Shown piece by piece: positions 33,786-35,032 of a stretch of 35,032 nucleotides of DNA. The stretch is from Rhodoplanes serenus. Lineage in GTDB: Bacteria; Pseudomonadota; Alphaproteobacteria; Rhizobiales; Xanthobacteraceae. How positions within the stretch are numbered: the first letter of the stretch is position 1; every line of letters starts with the position of its first letter. A program made the translations under genes and the position numbers. The notes under the pieces are model-generated. The model was not told the origin of the DNA. It worked only from the letters and a program-made list of their open reading frames with translations, and ran no database searches. Where the stretch lies: positions 1-35,032 of the forward strand of contig CAMAWG010000026.1 of the NCBI GenBank assembly GCA_945861855.1, read 5' to 3'.

Positions 33786-34901
33786 ATGATCGAGACCAAT
33801 ACGCCATCGGCATCGCGCGGCGCGAAAGTCGCGCTGCGATCGACCATTCGGTTTTCGGCGATTGCGCTTGCATGTGCCGCAAGCAGCGTCGCGGACGCGC
33901 AGTCGCAATTCCAGCAGCGCCCGGCCTACCGGCAAGCACCGACCTACCAGCAGGCTCCGACCTATCGCACCGCTCCAAGCCCGCAGCCGGCCCAGCCCCG
34001 CGTGACGACGCAGCCTTCGGGTTCATCGCAATCCGCGCCATCGCCGATGGCGGCGCAGCCTGCGCCGAGCGAGCCGCAACGCCGGCCCCAGGCGCTCGGA
34101 TCGAGCGCGGCGTCGGCACAGGCCGCCGCCTCCTGCATGAACGAGCGAAAATCGGCTTCGGCCGATGACTCGATCAAGAGCTGCGACGCGGTGATCGGCG
34201 AGACGCTCAAGAATCTCGCCAACGCCTACTATTTCCGGGCCAGCGCGAAGTTCGGCAAGAACGACTTCGACGGCGCGATCGGCGACTACGGCCAGGCGCT
34301 ACGCCTTGATCCGGTGGACGCCGAATATCTCAACAGCCGCGCCGCGGCCTACGAGGCCAAGAAGGATTTCGACCGCGCGCTCGCCGACTACAACGCAGCG
34401 ATCCAGACCAATCCCAATTCCGTCTACGCCTACAACAGTCGCGGCTCGGCCTATCAGCGAAAAGGCGACTTCGCCCGCGCCGCCGCCGACTACGGCGAGG
34501 TGACGCGGCTGCAGCCGAACAACATGGATGCCTGGAGCGCGCGCTGCTGGGTGCGCGCGATCAGCCCCGGCCAGACGCAGCAGGCGCTGGCGGACTGCAA
34601 TGCGGCGCTCAAGATCAAGGCCGACGCGGCCGACGTGATCAACACCCGCGGCCTCATCTATCTCAAGCTCGGCCAGACCGACAACGCCATCAAAGATTAC
34701 GACGCGGCCTTAAAACTCGACCCGAAGCTTGCAGGCTCGCTCTACGGTCGCGGCATCGCCAAGACCCGCAAGGGCGACCGCAACGGCGGCAACGTTGACT
34801 TCGCCGCGGCCAAAGCGATCAAGCCGGACATCGCCGAGGAATTCGCGCGCTACCGCCTACGCCCGCAGCGCTGGCCGATCCGACGGCGTCTCATCCCGTA
34901 A
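33786..34901 (+). CDS. Secreted TPR-repeat protein with Gln/Pro-rich N-terminus
   Basis: A 371-residue protein. An N-terminal signal (STIRFSAIALACAASSVADA) leads to a low-complexity region with imperfect repeats (RQAPTYQQAPTYRTAP) up to about residue 105. Then come at least four or five TPR units, for example AYYFRASAKFGKNDFDGAIG, AEYLNSRAAAYEAKKDFDRA, VYAYNSRGSAYQRKGDFARA and VINTRGLIYLKLGQTDNAIK. It is probably a periplasmic scaffold. The start at 33786 diverges from the small membrane protein by 33 bases. Its last codons overlap the convergent permease gene by 11 bases. Confidence 0.85.
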   Translation: MIETNTPSASRGAKVALRSTIRFSAIALACAASSVADAQSQFQQRPAYRQAPTYQQAPTYRTAPSPQPAQPRVTTQPSGSSQSAPSPMAAQPAPSEPQRRPQALGSSAASAQAAASCMNERKSASADDSIKSCDAVIGETLKNLANAYYFRASAKFGKNDFDGAIGDYGQALRLDPVDAEYLNSRAAAYEAKKDFDRALADYNAAIQTNPNSVYAYNSRGSAYQRKGDFARAAADYGEVTRLQPNNMDAWSARCWVRAISPGQTQQALADCNAALKIKADAADVINTRGLIYLKLGQTDNAIKDYDAALKLDPKLAGSLYGRGIAKTRKGDRNGGNVDFAAAKAIKPDIAEEFARYRLRPQRWPIRRRLIP

Positions 34902-35032
34902 TCGCGAACTTGATGCCAAACAGTATCGCCAGCACCACCACCGCGGGCTTGGCCTCGGCGAATTTCCCGGCGATGACCTTGCACAGCACATAGGTGATGA
35001 AGCCGAGCCCAATCCCGGTCGCGATCGAATAG
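34891..35032 (-). CDS. NCS2 (AzgA-type) purine permease, C-terminal part only
   Basis: The minus strand from the window edge encodes YSIATGIGLGFITYVLCKVI, a short loop and AVVVLAILFGIKFAITG before a TGA at 34893-34891. This matches the last two segments of AzgA/PbuG-type guanine, hypoxanthine or adenine permeases (family pattern: D/Y-S-I-A-x-G-I-x-L-G-F). The rest lies outside the window, so completeness and substrate cannot be judged. The stop end overlaps the TPR gene by 11 bases, tail to tail. Confidence 0.7.
   Translation of the reverse strand, partial: YSIATGIGLGFITYVLCKVIAGKFAEAKPAVVVLAILFGIKFAITG

Overview
The window looks like a chromosomal stretch from a GC-rich alphaproteobacterium of the Hyphomicrobiales (Rhizobiales), in the broad Bradyrhizobium/Rhodopseudomonas/Pseudolabrys neighbourhood. 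This rests on recognisable protein families and gene order (glyQ-CDGSH-glyS with ppdK; S49 protease beside a DUF2007/methyltransferase, a polyprenyl synthase, ispE, ETF-QO), on abundant TAXI-TRAP and Bug-type solute-binding proteins, and on palindromic intergenic repeats of the kind common in that order. No database search was possible, so the placement is inference.

Layout. 1-3960: the decayed edge of an exopolysaccharide locus, lower in GC than the rest. It holds a tyrosine autokinase missing most of its periplasmic domain, an asnB-type amidotransferase broken by an exact 11-bp tandem duplication, a truncated family-2 glycosyltransferase and an unidentified AT-richer segment. 4044-6887: a cold-shock protein with its terminator, and two tandem paralogous MFS transporters. 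7138-9201: nadA-nadC behind a 21-bp palindrome that is probably an NAD-responsive operator; nadB is not between them. 9370-14242: a SleB-type cell wall hydrolase and a TAXI-TRAP transporter operon (fused permease, binding protein, small membrane protein). 14373-21279: glyQ, a CDGSH iron-sulfur protein, a DUF559 nuclease gene bracketed by 37-bp inverted repeats, glyS and ppdK, all on the minus strand. 21408-24817: a Bug-type binding protein, a small membrane protein plus S49 protease, and a DUF2007-methyltransferase fusion. 24812-28157: a membrane glycosyltransferase, a divergent long-chain polyprenyl diphosphate synthase, a possible 43-residue membrane peptide and ispE. 28274-35032: a large TPR protein, a RelB/RelE-like toxin-antitoxin pair with a palindromic operator, ETF-ubiquinone oxidoreductase, a family-4 type uracil-DNA glycosylase, a small membrane protein, a secreted TPR protein and the C-terminal end of an NCS2 purine permease.

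Most genes are ordinary housekeeping or transport functions. Functional links: nadA/nadC make NAD precursors; glyQ/glyS form one glycyl-tRNA synthetase; ispE and the polyprenyl synthase both serve isoprenoid (quinone side chain) supply; ETF-QO feeds electrons into that quinone pool.

The most interesting signals are (i) the DUF559 nuclease gene framed by near-perfect 37-bp inverted repeats inside the glyQ/glyS operon, which looks like a small mobile unit, (ii) three further families of structured dispersed repeats, one showing compensatory stem changes and one supplying the stop codon of a neighbouring gene, (iii) the precise lesions in the polysaccharide locus, (iv) the DUF2007-methyltransferase fusion, and (v) a roughly 660-bp low-GC patch inside glyS. 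I saw no CRISPR array, tRNA, rRNA or conventional insertion sequence.
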